The notes beneath the pieces were generated by a model. That model saw only the letters and a list, made by a program, of their open reading frames with translations. It did not search any database and was not told the DNA's origin. Made by a program: the position numbers and the translations under genes. A stretch of DNA of 64,000 nt from Terebella lapidaria (lineage: Eukaryota > Annelida > Polychaeta > Terebellida > Terebellidae): positions 2,728,001 through 2,792,000 of the forward strand of contig OX424560.1 of assembly GCA_949152475.1 (NCBI GenBank), given 5' to 3'. Of the stretch, positions 11,373 to 24,530 are shown in pieces; positions within the stretch are counted from its first letter, which is position 1; each line of letters begins with the position of its first letter.

Positions 11373-14300
11373 CAGTGTTCGGACGTCGTGGGAAGAAAAA
11401 CAGACTGTCCATCAGGCCTTGTGATGTGTTGTGCTGTGTTGTGTCTATTTGTGTTACCCGGTATATATCCACTTTCACCTATTTGTATATATGTATGTAT
11501 ATTACGTCATTAAACTATTGAAATTCTATACTGTGTTTGTTCCACATTATTGCGGAGATACGTGATCTTTGACACTGCTGTATATTATAAGTAGTATTGA
11601 TATGATTGTCAATCTTCACAACGAGGTTACCACCAACCATCAAGTAACTCCAATAAATGACTTCGCATGATGACAAAGCCGTTTTGATATAACTATTGTA
11701 ATTCAGAACAACATTTAGTATGTTATAAGTATTACCAGTATGAGCATCAACCTACACCACAACTTGATTATCACCAACCGTCAAATAACTCTCTAACGGC
11801 AAAAAATAGTGGGAGGGATGTAAATAAACCATCAGCTAGAAGGTGTGGTCTAACTTTCCAGGCAATAAAACAACGAAATGACGTTACGACTGGGACCTGG
11901 TTCTACGAAATCAAGTTTAAGAGTTTCGGAAGATACCGCTCAAAATTTCTTACGTATGCTCCGAACTGGTTTGATATTATCTCGTTCGCAAGGAACGTAG
12001 CTAATACTGGTCAGACTGATGACATGCAAGCCATCCAAATTAAATGCTCTTGTGTGTGGAGTCTTGATAGAACAAAAACTGACTAAAGCTGTGTTTGGGA
12101 AATATTTACACGATGAAAGTCCTTTGCAATCTGTTTAGGTTTTATTTGATGGAATTTGCAAGTGACACTGATGTGGAATAAATCAGTTCAACTGGCGTGA
12201 TGACTTCTCAATCAATCAGCGTGGGTGGAGAGATTATTCAATACCAATATATATTATTTCATCAACAGCAAGGATGTTTTGTTGATTGGATCTAAGATAT
12301 TTTTAGTTGTTATTTTCGGAGTCAAGATAATTTTGGAGTGGATATTTAGAGAAACAATGTCATAGATTTAAATTGAATGTAATTGCGTTTCTGGAAGACA
12401 TGTTTCCGAAATTTAAAACAGCTAGAATCACATATCTGAAATTATTACCTTTCGATTTAAAGTAAGACATGTCATTGATAGCGGTCAGTGCTGGTTTCCT
12501 GGCATCCCTGTGTACTAGAGAGAGCAGTAAACTTTCGATTATCAGGATGTATGGGTTCTGGATGAAGTTGGCAATATGTGATGTCAATGAAGATATGTGA
12601 TTTCAAGGAAGACAATGTGGTCACATCAAATCGCCTCACCACTACTACAGATTCATATCAACTGGAACGAATTGTATCTAACGACCAGGTACACGAATGA
12701 TTGCTATTCCGGCAATTAATAAGCTGCTGCAGGCCTCCACTGTGCATACCTCACTCTATGTTGATATTGTTGTGGCTCATAAATCCCATGTGATATTACC
12801 TACCAAGAGCTTCCGTGACCTTATGCTGATATAACATTAACTACAGTGGTCTTGTTTGAATTTAAGAATGTGACTGCACGTGGGTCTGTGATGTGAAGAC
12901 TCAGGTCTGAGAGATCAGAGATTGAAGGTGAGAAATTGTGATTACAGAAGCGCTGTTTCAATGACCATTACGCGCTTATGTCGAGAATGGAGTGCAAGGC
13001 CTGAGATTGAATACAATAGATTTTCTTGCCATGAGTTGGAATTTAAATCAAGCCCGATGTTACATTTTTGTTCAAAACCAAACTTCATCAGTTTGTAAAA
13101 CCACAAGTGTAAACAGTTTGTGTGAACATATGCTCTAAAGCCTAATATAATGCGATTTGTAGGAAAATTGTGAACTCGTTTCCGACGTATAACAATATAT
13201 TGTCACGTAGTCTTCATAACTTGTTCTCTTTAGAACAAAGGTCGATCTAGATCTAAGTGAGGCGGATTAGGGTGGGGTTCCAGCTGAAAAACTGTTCTGG
13301 AAACTGTCACTAAACAGAAGAGATGACTACGTTTAGTAATTGATCGAAGATCATCCTGAACTGATTAATAAAAACAGTAACTCTATGACGTACATACAAG
13401 ATATTTACGAAGATATATGATCCCCCAGATACAATTAATATCGGGTCTATCAATGCCCTTGACATGGTTATTAACGAGACTCGTATCTCATTCATAAACA
13501 CTGACATGCGCGTGTCACGATGATATATATGGACATCTAGCCTAGAACTGTTCGTTCGTGTTAATCAGTTATCAACAACCAGCAAGGAGAGAGAACATTG
13601 TTTGTATAATGCCTTCAATATTTCATACTTTCCACACATGTTGTTAGCGGAGTGTGTCACATGGATTGAGAAAAATTGTAGTGACAGGGAATATTGCAAC
13701 CAGCGGTCCGGATTAAAAAAAGCTGTGTATGTAGCATTTATTTCATTTTTGTCTGGAGATTGTTATGTATTGCAGCGAATTATTAGACACCATACTCACA
13801 GTTACAGCGCAGAATTCAGAACACATTCCGCAAATCAAAAAAGTCTCTTTGTAGTTGATTATTGCCAGACAATACTTTTCGAAATCATAAAGTGCTTTTG
13901 AATTCGTCCATGCCGAAACTAACAAAAGAGAAGGCTTGACCGAAATTCCCGCGATTTGACAAGTTTTCCTCATGGAAGCCTCATAAATACTGTATTCCGT
14001 CCTTGTTCGCTTTCAATAATTCATATTTCCTGATCATGTATCCTGCAACATTGTGGGTGTTTTGAGTTTCCGACTGAGCGTTACATATTTGACACTCAGT
14101 GTGTTTACTACAGACAGTGCATTTTTGTGGGTGTCGTTCTCAACATGAACGGTCTGAGCAACATATAGCACTAATTCCGAACATATATTCCACATTTTCC
14201 CATGGCTTATGTTTTGGATTTTAAATTCAATTTCATAGGTTGTTGGGCAGTTGTTACTATTTCCATTAGGTGTACAGTAGGACGCCAGTGTGTCTTCGGA

Positions 14301-16504
14301 TAAATTGATTGGTCGAGCTTTGTTTCTATTGCAAAATGTTGTATATATTTTTCGTCTGCTATTGTCATCTTTGAAACCTAGTTGTATTTTGGTAATACAC
14401 TGAGATAACATTTGTTGAACATAGATACTTCAAGTACAAATAGTGTCCATTTATAACAATGGTCCCAGGAGGTTTTCAACTCAGCAAACCGCGGCCCAAG
14501 GACACGTACCACACAATATGCATCATAAATATCTCAAGAACATTGTGATGTGGACTTTTGGTCGTGTGATAAATAAATAGAGGTAAGTACCTATGAATGA
14601 TTTTTATACTGTTATAATCTTACATAATTTGTGACGTTTTAGTATACGAAAATCCTAACCAAATGTGTCCCATCGAAAACGATGAATGTTTACTGTAAAT
14701 ATGTGCTGTGAAGTACAAATGTATTTGCAATATAATTGGCTTGCAAGAATACAAGCAGATAGTCAAACACCCACACATCACCCTGTTCACTCAATTGGTA
14801 CAAATCCATCAGCTTTTGTGAAAACTGGAGATAGGAGTTAACACTGTAGATATCCCAACCAAATAACCAAACGGGTGGTACATGTGGTCAAGTAATGCTG
14901 AAATTGCTAATATGTTTTGATGTATACGCATTGTATGATAAACACATATTGATTTCTGATCACCAGATACATAGTGTTTCTCAGCGCCACAGTTTGGAAT
15001 TGGTATTTCCTGTTGATAGCCTCTGCGTTTTAGCATTGAACCCTCATTCCCAGTACATTCACTGCTACTATGAAATGACCTCTGGAATGTGGTATTTTGC
15101 GAATAAATATATAATGAACTCTCACAGCCATTCAATCTGGTGACTCACTTGGCTTCCATCAAGATATTAGCCAGACAATGTCATTTGTAAGCGGTGTCCT
15201 TGATTTTTGCCACAAATCCAGTAGAAGCTTTCGACTGGGTCGAATAAACCACCACCTTGATGCACTAATGGATGATTTCAGGGATGTCATCACATGCCCG
15301 ACCCTTCTCAGGCAATGAGACAACAAAGTGTGTTACTTCAGGCACCTGGTGCTGACTACTGAGGTTTAAAGTGGAAGCTTCCACAAGTGCCAGGTTTGGT
15401 TAAGAATTATGACAAAGATTCACTATTCCAATCTTCATTTCGTTGATAAAGAAAATATTCGACAGTTTTCGTATACAAAATGAAAACCCTCCCAGGAGAG
15501 TAAAGCTTGGGTTCTAGACGTTTTTAAAATATGTGAGAGTGATATGGTAATATTTGGATGTTATTGAAGCTACTGCCTTCGAATGTATGCAATTTTTTCT
15601 TCAGAACCAACTTTTCGTGAAACACATCTAACGCAATATAACAAAAGTTGTGCTCAATGATTTTGACGATTACAGTCAATCCGAGTCGTCTTTTCATCCG
15701 TTTTATTACCCATTTTTGTATCAGTTTTGGAATAAACAAACGAAGTGTATCCATCAAACCCGAATGTAAACAAATGCCCAAATTGCGCTCAAAAGTCCAC
15801 ATCGAGTACCTTTTTCAGTTCGTATGTGCCTATATAGTGTAGTTATGAGAAAATAATCCGTGATATACCATGATGTACGTGGAATTGTCAGTTTATCTTG
15901 CACTTCCATGCTTTGTATACATCCTGAGGACTGGTTATTTTCATTACATTTGATGTGAGTATGTCCCATTCAGTTAATTTAGCATGTTTAATATGAAAAA
16001 AATTCCAAAAAATATTCACTGGTTTCGAAGGCAGTTGCTTTAATTGTGCAGCTTACTTTTTGACATTTATATGCAAATTGATACAAAGATATAAGTAAAT
16101 CACTGGTCTGACCATCAAGCAAAGCAACAACTGTTTCATGTCCGGTATACAACAATCCACGTCATTGCTGAGTTCATTTCACTACTTCATCAACTATAAC
16201 ATAGCTTGTACCATTGTGGCCATTGTACTTACAATGAGCACTTGCTTTTATAAATTATTCGTGAGAAATCACACGACACTCACTCAGCCATAGCGTTGAA
16301 TAGCACCCGAATATTGTTTCGTATTTGTCAATTCACTTGTGACGCATCCGAAAAATCATAACAGTCGTATAAATCACATTGACTAAGTGATCAAAGGGCA
16401 CAAAACTGTGCACACAGAGTGAGACTAACGGTGATCTGGTGTGATATACTGCTCGTATTATTGAAAATTGAATAGATAGCTGTGGGTTTCACCTACTAGT
16501 CTGG

Positions 16505-19345
16505 CCATTTCCATATTACAAGAGCTGCGTGATCAATTCGCTGATTATGATAAACATGTCACTAATAAACTGTCAATAAAACATAACAAAGTCGCATTCA
16601 CCCTCGGATGTTCACAAAACAGTTCGGATATAATCAATTGCGATTCAGAACAAACTGCTGTATATTATATGTAGAACTGATATGAGTATCAATCACCTCA
16701 CCCGGCAATAAAATGTCAAAATGACGTTATGACTGGGACCAGGTTCTACGTAATAAAGTTATAGTTTTAGAAATTGCCACTCACGATTTCTCACGTATGC
16801 TTCGAAATGTTTTAATGCCATCTTACCAATCAGCAATTCTGAACATCATATTCGCAAGGAACGCAGCTAATACTGACAAGACTGATCACATGCGAGTCAT
16901 CCAAATTTCATTCCCTTGTGTGTGGAATCTTGAAAAAGTGCTGACTAAAGTTGTGTAAACTGTGTGTTGAAAATTTTCAGACGGTGAGAAGTCCCTTGCA
17001 ATCAGTTTAGGTTTTATTTGATGGAATTTGGAATTGACACCGATGTGGAATGTATCAGTGCAAGTGGCGTGATGATTTCGCTATTAATTAACGTGGGTGG
17101 TGAGATTACTCAATACCAATATAATTGGCCAGACGTTCAACACCAAGGATTCAAGATATTTTTTGGTAGTTATTTTCAGAGTTTTCAGAGATAATTTTGG
17201 AGTGGATATTTAGAGAAACGATGTCATAGTTTTAAATCGAATGTAATTACTTCTGAGGCTGCGTGGGCAGCGTGATACGTCATTTTGGAAAACCCAGTGT
17301 TTGCGATATTCCAAATAGATAGAATACTGCGATAACGTTATCACCGTTCGAAACATTTTCTGATGAAGAGATAATCTCTCCAGGAATGAACAATTTCCAC
17401 AATGAGCATATTAATTGATAAGAGTTCCCCACTCTCGCATAGAAAGAGGGATTTATTTACTGAAAAAATAGATTGACTTGTGAAAGAGTGATAACAGCAA
17501 AACGGTCGATTATCAGGATGGATTCAGGCAGAAGCAATATGTGATATCAAAGAAGTGACCATTATGAACATAAAAATTTCCATTTTGTCCTGTTAAGACG
17601 CCACATTGAAAACCAGATTCTGTGAATATGTACATGTTTGAAGTGCCATAACTTTGGAAGCAATCATGATATCAATATGCTGTGAAGACCGTTTTGTTCA
17701 GTTCAAATAGTGCTTTCACAAACACCGAAAAGAACAATGTCCGATTTTCGTGACACATGCTCTTTAATGTTGTGATGATTAAATAGTCACTGTAATCACA
17801 AATAAGGCGTCAAAATTCAGTATATATTCCACACTGAAAACAGGTGTCATTGTGGTTGCATTTCATCTTTCATTTTCAGTAATTGATACCTCTTGGATGT
17901 GTATTATGCAAAATTTGGGCCCTTTTTGAGTTTCCTTATGGGCGTTACAATCCTGACATTCAAGTATGTTAACTACAGACAGAGCATTTTGTGCGTTGTA
18001 GTTCCCCGAATGACCCGTCCAAGCAAAATGTGGCACTAATTCCAAACAAATATATTCCACATTTCTGTGTTGAACATAGATACTTCAAGTACAAAATAGT
18101 GTCCATTTGTAACAATGGTCCCAGGAGGAATTCAACTGAGCAAACGGCAGCCCGCAGACACGTAATGGGCATCATAAATATCTCACGAACATTACGATGC
18201 GGACTAAGGCTCGTGTGATAAATAAATAGAGGTAAGTACATAAGAGTGACGTTCATGCTCCTATAATCTTACATAACAATTTTGTGACGTTTTAAACGAA
18301 GAAAATTCTAATCAAAGAAAATTCCCACTGTAAAAAACGTTGAATGTTTGCTGTAAATATTTGCTGTGAAATATCAACCACAACGTGATTTCAAAATTTG
18401 CATCAATATGCTACACTTCCTGAATAGGAACGGTTAAGCGCGTTATCAAGTTGAGTGAATCTCCGACCTGTCACTTTTTGACAACTACAGCCATCCCGAG
18501 CAGCTGATAATGTGTCAACATTCAACCATCTCGATACATTGAGCATACCTGGATTTATTTGAATCACATCAGATGTATTCTGATTGTATGTGTTGCCTAG
18601 ATAAAAAGACGTACAGTGTTTTCTCAGCACTATGGTTATGAAGTGACATATCCTTTCCTATGTTGATAACCTCTTGTTTTAGCCCCGTTGAACCCCCATT
18701 CCCAGATATTGGTATTTTGCGAATAATTATATAATGACCCTTACAGGCAGTTTCTGGGGACTCACTTGACTTCCATCAAAAAATATTATCCCGACAGAGG
18801 TAATTTGAACGATGTCCTTGCCACAATACCAGTAGAAGGGTCGAATAAACCACAACCTTAATGCAATAATGGAAGATTTCAGGGATGTCACGATATGCCT
18901 CGACACTCCTCAAGCAATGAGAGAACAAAGTGTATTACTACAGGCACCTGGTGCTGATTACTGAGGTTTTAGGTCGGAGTTTCTAGAAGTGCGGGTTAGG
19001 TTCAGAAATCCTAAGATTCATTATCCAATCTGCATTTCACGCATGTTTGACATAGAAAGTATTTGACAGTTTTCATATGCAAAATGTAAAACCTCCGAGG
19101 TGAGGAAAGCACCCAACATTTGTCAAGTACAAAATTAGGTTTTAGCCGTGTCTACCGTTGACAGGGTATTTGGATATTTTTAATTGTGTTAAAAAATGTC
19201 TTTCGGACATATTCTTACGCTCTCCATTCCTATTATCTTGTAGCTTGTAATACAAAGATACGTGTACATACAAACCACTTGTCTGTAATGGAAGAAGATG
19301 AGGCAAACAAGTAACAACTGTTTCACGTCGGGTATATGATCACAG
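16505..19345. repeat. Macro-tandem unit 4 (2.8 kb)
   Basis: Fourth copy: head at 16505, GGGACCAGGTTCTACG near 16735, GTGGCGTGATGATTTCG near 17063, GGTCCCAGGAGGAATTC near 18116, TGTTTCACGTCGGG near 19319. The stretch homologous to 12600-13740 of unit 3 is missing and replaced near 17560-17760 by about 200 bp I cannot relate to other units. No supported gene. Confidence 0.65.
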
Positions 19346-21160
19346 CTTCACAACTGGTTAAACAGTTGATGTTGCTAACTGACTAAAACTGTGTAGGCTG
19401 CGTCATGGAAAATTGAATGACAAAATCACAATTGATCTGTTCAAATTTTGTCGGACGAAATTTGCAACCGATACCCATGTGAAATATATCAGTCTAATCA
19501 CTTGGCGTGATAACTCCTATATTAATTCAGCGTGGGTGATGGTGAGATTAATCAATATCAATGTAGTTCGTCAGTCAGTCAATAGTAATTATGTTTTTAT
19601 CGGATTCAAGATATTTTTTGTTTAATACTTTCGGATTCAAGATAATGTTGTAATGGATATGTGAGGGAACGGCTGACGAGGTTTATATTCAAAAAAATAC
19701 AATTGCTTTTGAGGCTGTGTAGGCAGCGTGATAAACCATCTGGAAAAAATGAACTATTTCAAAAGTATCAAGAGAGAGAGATAAAATTATCACCTCCCAA
19801 ATCTTTTTGTTTTGGATGAAGCAATAATCTTCTCATCAAAAATAAACGATTGCTGTAATGGCCATATTTAATACGTTTCCCTCACTTCTCGCACAGGAAA
19901 TGGGGTTGAATTACGGCACAACTAAGTGGACTTATGCGATATTACTATGCAGTTGAATCACCGAATGATTGGTTGCTGGCTGACGTAGGCAAAATGAATA
20001 CCACCAACATCACACTCTTTCACAACTATAATATATTTATATCCACTGGACTGAAAACGGTATCGATTGGTTGATTTGAGAATGACTACTATACCAACAA
20101 CTGATATGTTGCTACAAACCTCCACCCTTCGTGTTTCACCCTGCGGTGACTGTGGTTCACAAAAGAATCAAAATTATATCTTCTCGAATTTGGTGTACTC
20201 TTCTTGCGAAAATTATGTCGAACCCCCGCCGAAATAATCATCCCATGTAAAAAAAATTACACATATTGCCATTGTTGTTGTTTTCAAAGATCAAAACGAG
20301 TAAAAGATATGTAACATCTTTTTTTATTTCAATTTGGATATTGTCATGTGTTGCGGTGAATAAGTAGACACTGCATTCAAGGCGTGTAATGAAGGCGTTA
20401 AAATTCAGGAAATATATTCCAAACCTGCAAGCAGGTATCACAGGTGCCGAAACTAACAAAATAGAGGGCTTGACCGTAATTCCCACAACATGACAATTTA
20501 GTCATGTACATGTACCTAATCGAAGCATCATGAATGTTGTATCACATCCTTGTTCGTTTTTGCGGGTATCATGCAACATTCCACAGATATGTTGTGGGCG
20601 TTGTACTTGTAAATTTCCAACTGTGCGTCACAAATGTGACATACAGTGAGTTTTGAGGGACATACACTGAGGTTTTGAGGGTATCATTATCTGTGTCTGG
20701 ATAAATATGTCATTAGTTCGGAACATATGTTCCACATCTCTATGAGCTGAACATATAAACTTCACGAACAAATAGTGTCCATTTGTAACAATGGTCCGAA
20801 GGGGCACTGAACTGAGCACTTCCTCGGACATTCCACTTGGACATTACAACGGGTATCATAAATATCTCGGTACCATTGTGTTGTTGAGGAATGATCTGGT
20901 GATAAATAAATATACACAAGTACACACCAATTTTTTCATAATCCAACATAACCGTTTCATGACATTTCGATGAGAAGAGTATTTTCACCCTAACTTCGTA
21001 TGTTCAGTATAAATATTTTATGTAAAGAATCAAACACAAAATAATATACAATTGTTTCTGCAATATAATTTGTTTGTAAGTATACAAACGGCAATTCAAA
21101 TACCCATATCGTCCTTTTCACTCAATGGGTAACACTCAATCGCTTTTACACGCTTTTAGT
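19346..21160. repeat. Macro-tandem unit 5, partial and most diverged
   Basis: It starts mid-unit without the head block. It shares the CGTGATAACTCC region (about 19505; compare 991 and 3918), GGATTCAAGATATTTTTTG (about 19602), the block ending GTCCATTTGTAACAATGGTCC (about 20777) and TTTCACTCAATGGGTAACAC (about 21116) with units 2 and 3. It ends where the Penelope-like element begins. No supported gene. Confidence 0.55.
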
Positions 21161-22276
21161 GTATATTGCTTTTCTCCACTTTGTACACAACTATACCTCA
21201 TTCTGAACTGAAATCTCAGCTTAAAAAACTAATCAATAATTCATTTTTCTCTAAAAAGGGACAACGTCGGTACCACTATATTGTAGTTAAATATAATACC
21301 GCTTATTTTGTTAAAGGCGACTCTGATGCCCCATACAAATATACTGAAATAGATGTGGTAAATATGGTTAATTTTCTGATTGATAATATTTTTGTGGAAT
21401 TTGGTGGTCGAATATTTCAACAAACTATTGGTATTCCCATGGGTACAAACTGTGCACCATTATTGGCAGACCTGTTTTTATACTCATATGAATCAGATTT
21501 TATCCAACATTTACAAAGAGGAGGTTCTAAGAAACTAACATGTAATTTTAATTTCACTTTCCGATACATAGATGATGTATTGTCGCTAAATAATCCCAAG
21601 TTTGGTGATTATTTGGATGTCATATATCCTAAGGAACTTGAAATTAAGGATACTACAGAATCCGCTAATTTTTCCAACTATCTAGACCTGAGGTTGGAGA
21701 TTGATAATGATTCTAACCTGTCAACTAGATTATATGACAAACGTGATGATTTCAATTTTTCCATAGTCAATTTCCCTTTTCTAAGCAGCAACATTCCTAT
21801 GTCACCGGCATATGGTGTGTTTATTTCTCAACTTATACGCTATTCCAGAGCTAGTTGCAAATATGAGGACTTTGTCTATCGAAGTGCCCAGCTAGTCTCT
21901 AAACTGCTACGACAAGGATATGTTTTACCAAGACTTATCGCTGCGTTTAGGAAATTCTATGGACGTCATCATGATCTGGTTGATAAATACAGCAAATCCA
22001 TGTCTGCCATGCAACTAGATCTATTTTCATGTTAATTTTGGGGAATTCATGACGGGTGCCACTAGTGGGGCAGGAAATGCTCACTCTTTCCGGAACACCT
22101 GATTTCACCTCCTGATGGCCATTTACGGGGGTTCATGAGTTTCCCTGTCATTTTTGTTTTCTCTCACTTCGTATGCCTGATATGACTTTCTGTCCCCGGA
22201 CTATGAGATTGGATAACGGACCCTGTTTTGTTTGCTCGGAATACTTGATACTGGGTATTGATTCCACGTCTATTTC
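21160..22276 (+). mobile_element. Penelope-like retroelement, 5'-truncated copy
   Basis: A 5'-truncated insertion that interrupts macro-unit 5 just after its ACACTCAATCGC phrase. It contains an uninterrupted reverse transcriptase frame (21166-22035) and about 240 bp of 3' untranslated sequence ending GATTCCACGTCTAT, the terminus shared with copies at 4968-5175 (inverted) and 10447-11372. Beyond it the sequence is unique. Confidence 0.8.
21166..22035 (+). pseudogene. Penelope-like reverse transcriptase, C-terminal 289 aa
   Basis: The frame starts without a genuine ATG at FSTLYTTIPH, which is RT core motif A in this family (usually preceded by D), so the N-terminus is lost. Further motifs in order: GIPMGTNCAPLLADLFLYSYE (about residues 88-108), catalytic FRYIDDVLSL (about 133-142), YLDLRLEI (about 172-179). 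Ends DLFSC before the stop. RT converts element RNA to DNA at the target. No GIY-YIG endonuclease domain follows the RT within the element, unlike classical Penelope, so the family is either EN-free or carries its nuclease in the missing N-terminal part. Homologous to 10447-11372, whose catalytic Asp is mutated; here it is intact. Confidence 0.8.
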
Positions 22277-24299
22277 AGTCCATATTGCAGATCGGATATT
22301 AATGTCCTGATTCCATAGCTCGTATCCATATGCAACACGTTCTGAATATAAATTTTTCAGCTCGGCATTATGTCATGCATTTCAGAATTGTCAAGTGTAA
22401 TTCTGAAATTTTAGGACAACTGCCCACATCCCGAGTGGCTGATAATGTATCCGATACCTTAGCATCCCGATACATGGAGGCAAACCGGGATGTATGTGAA
22501 GAAAGTTGCATTTGGGTTAATCACATGTTCATATTTAGAAATATTAATTTTTAATGTGGAAGTTCAAGGTAAAGATGAGCATGGCACATACGATTAGTAC
22601 ATATAGATTTTGATGACGACTGTATAAAAAGATTAAAGTTCCTCATATCCGAATATTCTTGATAAAACTATAGTGTGCATAACCACACTCTTGTCATCCG
22701 GTCCATGTGTATATATCCTGTCCATGCTGGTGTGAAGGACGTCTTCCTCTTCTGGTGACACATCTGTTATAAACACGAGACAATTGCCCCAGCATCAGCC
22801 GGGGAATGATGAGCTCACTCTAAGCACGCAAGGCTATTACCATAAAACATAGGTGAGAAATCAGTTTTCAGATTGGTATTCTTACACATGCACGTCAACC
22901 GACAGCTATCCAGTACATATCAGGGTTCAGTATATATCTGACTGAAGGTGCGACGGTGGTACATCGGTGATGAATTAATTGATGTTGCAAACAGAATGAC
23001 ACACCACAACTTTTTTTCACCAAAATTGCCATTTCGACCTTGCAAGGTTATCAATGCCAAATTCCATGTCACATGTAAATATCCCACAAATGACTTCCCA
23101 TTTGAACGTGCCAATATTCAAGCTCTATCTCGTTTAGGAATTTACTCCATTCTCCATGAAGGAAAACGTGAATGAAAAGTATAACAAATTGACAAATACA
23201 TATTTTTGTGCCTGGAAACAGATATTGACTCAATTTTGTACCAAACAAAAATTGTTGCAGGCTTGTCGAAAAAATAATTTGGCCGCCAAGCCAAAAATAA
23301 TTGCTTCAACAGATGTCGGAAAATGGCCAAATCAAAAATTGGGCGTTCTTCACCAAAGAAAACATTTTGACCTTTCAGTCTCAACAAGTTTTCAATAGCA
23401 TATTTTTTTCTTTTGTTGGATAAAGCCAAAACGAATAGTGACTTGATTTGGAATGAAAACGTGTTTTTAGCCGACCCATCAAAAAATCAATATGGCCTCC
23501 ACATGCAGACCGGCAATTAAAAGGCAATGAAACGTATACACGTGACAAACACGTCACAGAGGTACAGCGGGGGAATCTGACGAACTGGAAAAATATGACC
23601 ACCAAAATTGGCCGCATGTCGTAACAAATACCATTCTTATGCACAATTTCAGAAAGATCCTGTAAATTTCAAAGATAAAAAGTGTAGGGCGGGAGGTGTG
23701 GGGGGATGCGCCGCTGAATGACGCATTGCCACGGCAATCAGTTATGTGACCAATTCAGGCTGGGTAACCTGAAAAATAACTTTGTGAATAACATAACGCC
23801 TAACCAAACTTTTATGTCTGAAATAAAATTTGAGGAGAATACATAGTTTATTAGTATTCGTATATGTGATGACTATTACACTACTGTTAGCAATAATCTA
23901 TACCGTGACTGAACACACTATGTGCCACGTGGCATAACTTTCAGTTTGATGTTTCGTTGTCAAACCTGATGATTCTACCCTACGGCAGCTGATATGAGTC
24001 ATGCGTACACCAAATTTATGACAAATATATGCAGCGAGATATCAAGTTATGGCAGTTTGAAATATCGGAAGTTCGATGTTTATGACGTCATTGTGACTAT
24101 TTGTCATAGCGCAAGTATAAGGTATAGCTGGAATTTCGGGCTCAAGATCTTTAAAACGATATACTACTCGATAAAATGCACTAACATTTGTGAATGACAT
24201 TGACACTGACCCTGGTGAACACTTCAAGGCCAAGGTCAAATGTCAAGGTCATATCTTATGCGCTTGCCATTGCCCTACAATATGAACCAAGTTTGAAGT
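22277..24299. other. Intergenic, no gene seen
   Basis: AT-rich sequence with only short, overlapping reading frames on both strands and no recognisable domain. It contains a dispersed-repeat segment at about 23410-23530, which is the inverted counterpart of 58110-58225. Confidence 0.55.
23410..23530 (-). repeat. Dispersed repeat segment (copy related to 58110-58225)
   Basis: Read on the minus strand it gives, in order, a GTTGCC-type phrase, GCCGGTCTG, TGATTTTTTGATGGGTCGGC and CAAATCAAGTCACTATTCG. The plus strand at 58110-58225 has the same phrases in the same order with scattered substitutions. No coding signal. Confidence 0.7.
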
Positions 24300-24495
24300 C
24301 TATACAATGATTTGTTCACAAGTTATGGCCAAAAATTATTTTCCACGTGTTCCGTTGCCATGGCAACAATTTCCACCCGATTTCCTCCGAAATCAGGCAC
24401 TATTCATGTTCAAGTTACATGCCCGGACAGACACACATACATACAGACAGACTCAAATGAAAATACCCTCTCCCTTATCGAGGCGAGGGTAGTAA
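24300..24495 (-). repeat. Dispersed repeat, single copy related to the 339-bp array
   Basis: On the minus strand it begins TTACTACCCTCGCCTCGATA and GGGAGAGGGTATT, then a (GTCTGT/GTATGT) tract, then a body ending with GTTGCCATGGCAACGG. This is the order seen at 5719-5928, so both belong to one dispersed family with a GC-rich hairpin head. Confidence 0.75.
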
Positions 24496-24530
24496 CGTGA
24501 CCGACTCCCCAATGTACCTAGTAATCCCAA

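Larger units (their letters stand above)
9597..11574 (+). mobile_element. Solo LTR, interrupted by a Penelope-like fragment
   Basis: The insertion begins TGCCACAAATTTG and ends GATCTTTGACA, so it has TG...CA ends, and is flanked by the 5-bp duplication ctgct (9592-9596 and 11575-11579). The uninterrupted sequence survives in unit 1 (155-159). TG...CA ends plus a 5-bp target duplication are hallmarks of LTR retroelements. Removing the Penelope-like piece (about 10447-11372) leaves an LTR of about 1.05 kb. It has a TATA box (GTATATAAG, about 9818) about 30 bp before a TCAGT initiator-like motif, and an ATTAAA-type signal near 11510. No gag or pol sequence is present, hence solo LTR. The superfamily cannot be set from the LTR alone. 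Confidence 0.7.
9436..16504. repeat. Macro-tandem unit 3 (7.1 kb, interrupted by a solo LTR)
   Basis: Third copy: head at 9436, then interruption by the LTR insertion (9597-11574), resuming at 11575 exactly where units 1 and 2 continue (CTGCTGTATATTATAAG). Later landmarks: GGGACCTGGTTCTACG near 11891, GACATGCAAGCCATCC near 12021, AGATCTAAGTGAGGCGG near 13248, GGTCCCAGGAGG near 14461, TGTTTCATGTCCGG near 16131. No supported gene. About 1.3 kb (14700-16080) is shared with unit 2 but not unit 1. Confidence 0.75.

Noticed and set aside
9597-11574. Hammerhead ribozyme motif often associated with Penelope-like elements
   Set aside because: I looked by eye for the conserved CUGAUGA and GAAA core in suitable spacing and did not find it.
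22740-22800. Minus-strand LVFITDVSPEEEDV resembling the end of a VWA metal site
   Set aside because: The rest of the domain is absent in all frames, so a 14-residue match is too weak to call a VWA remnant.
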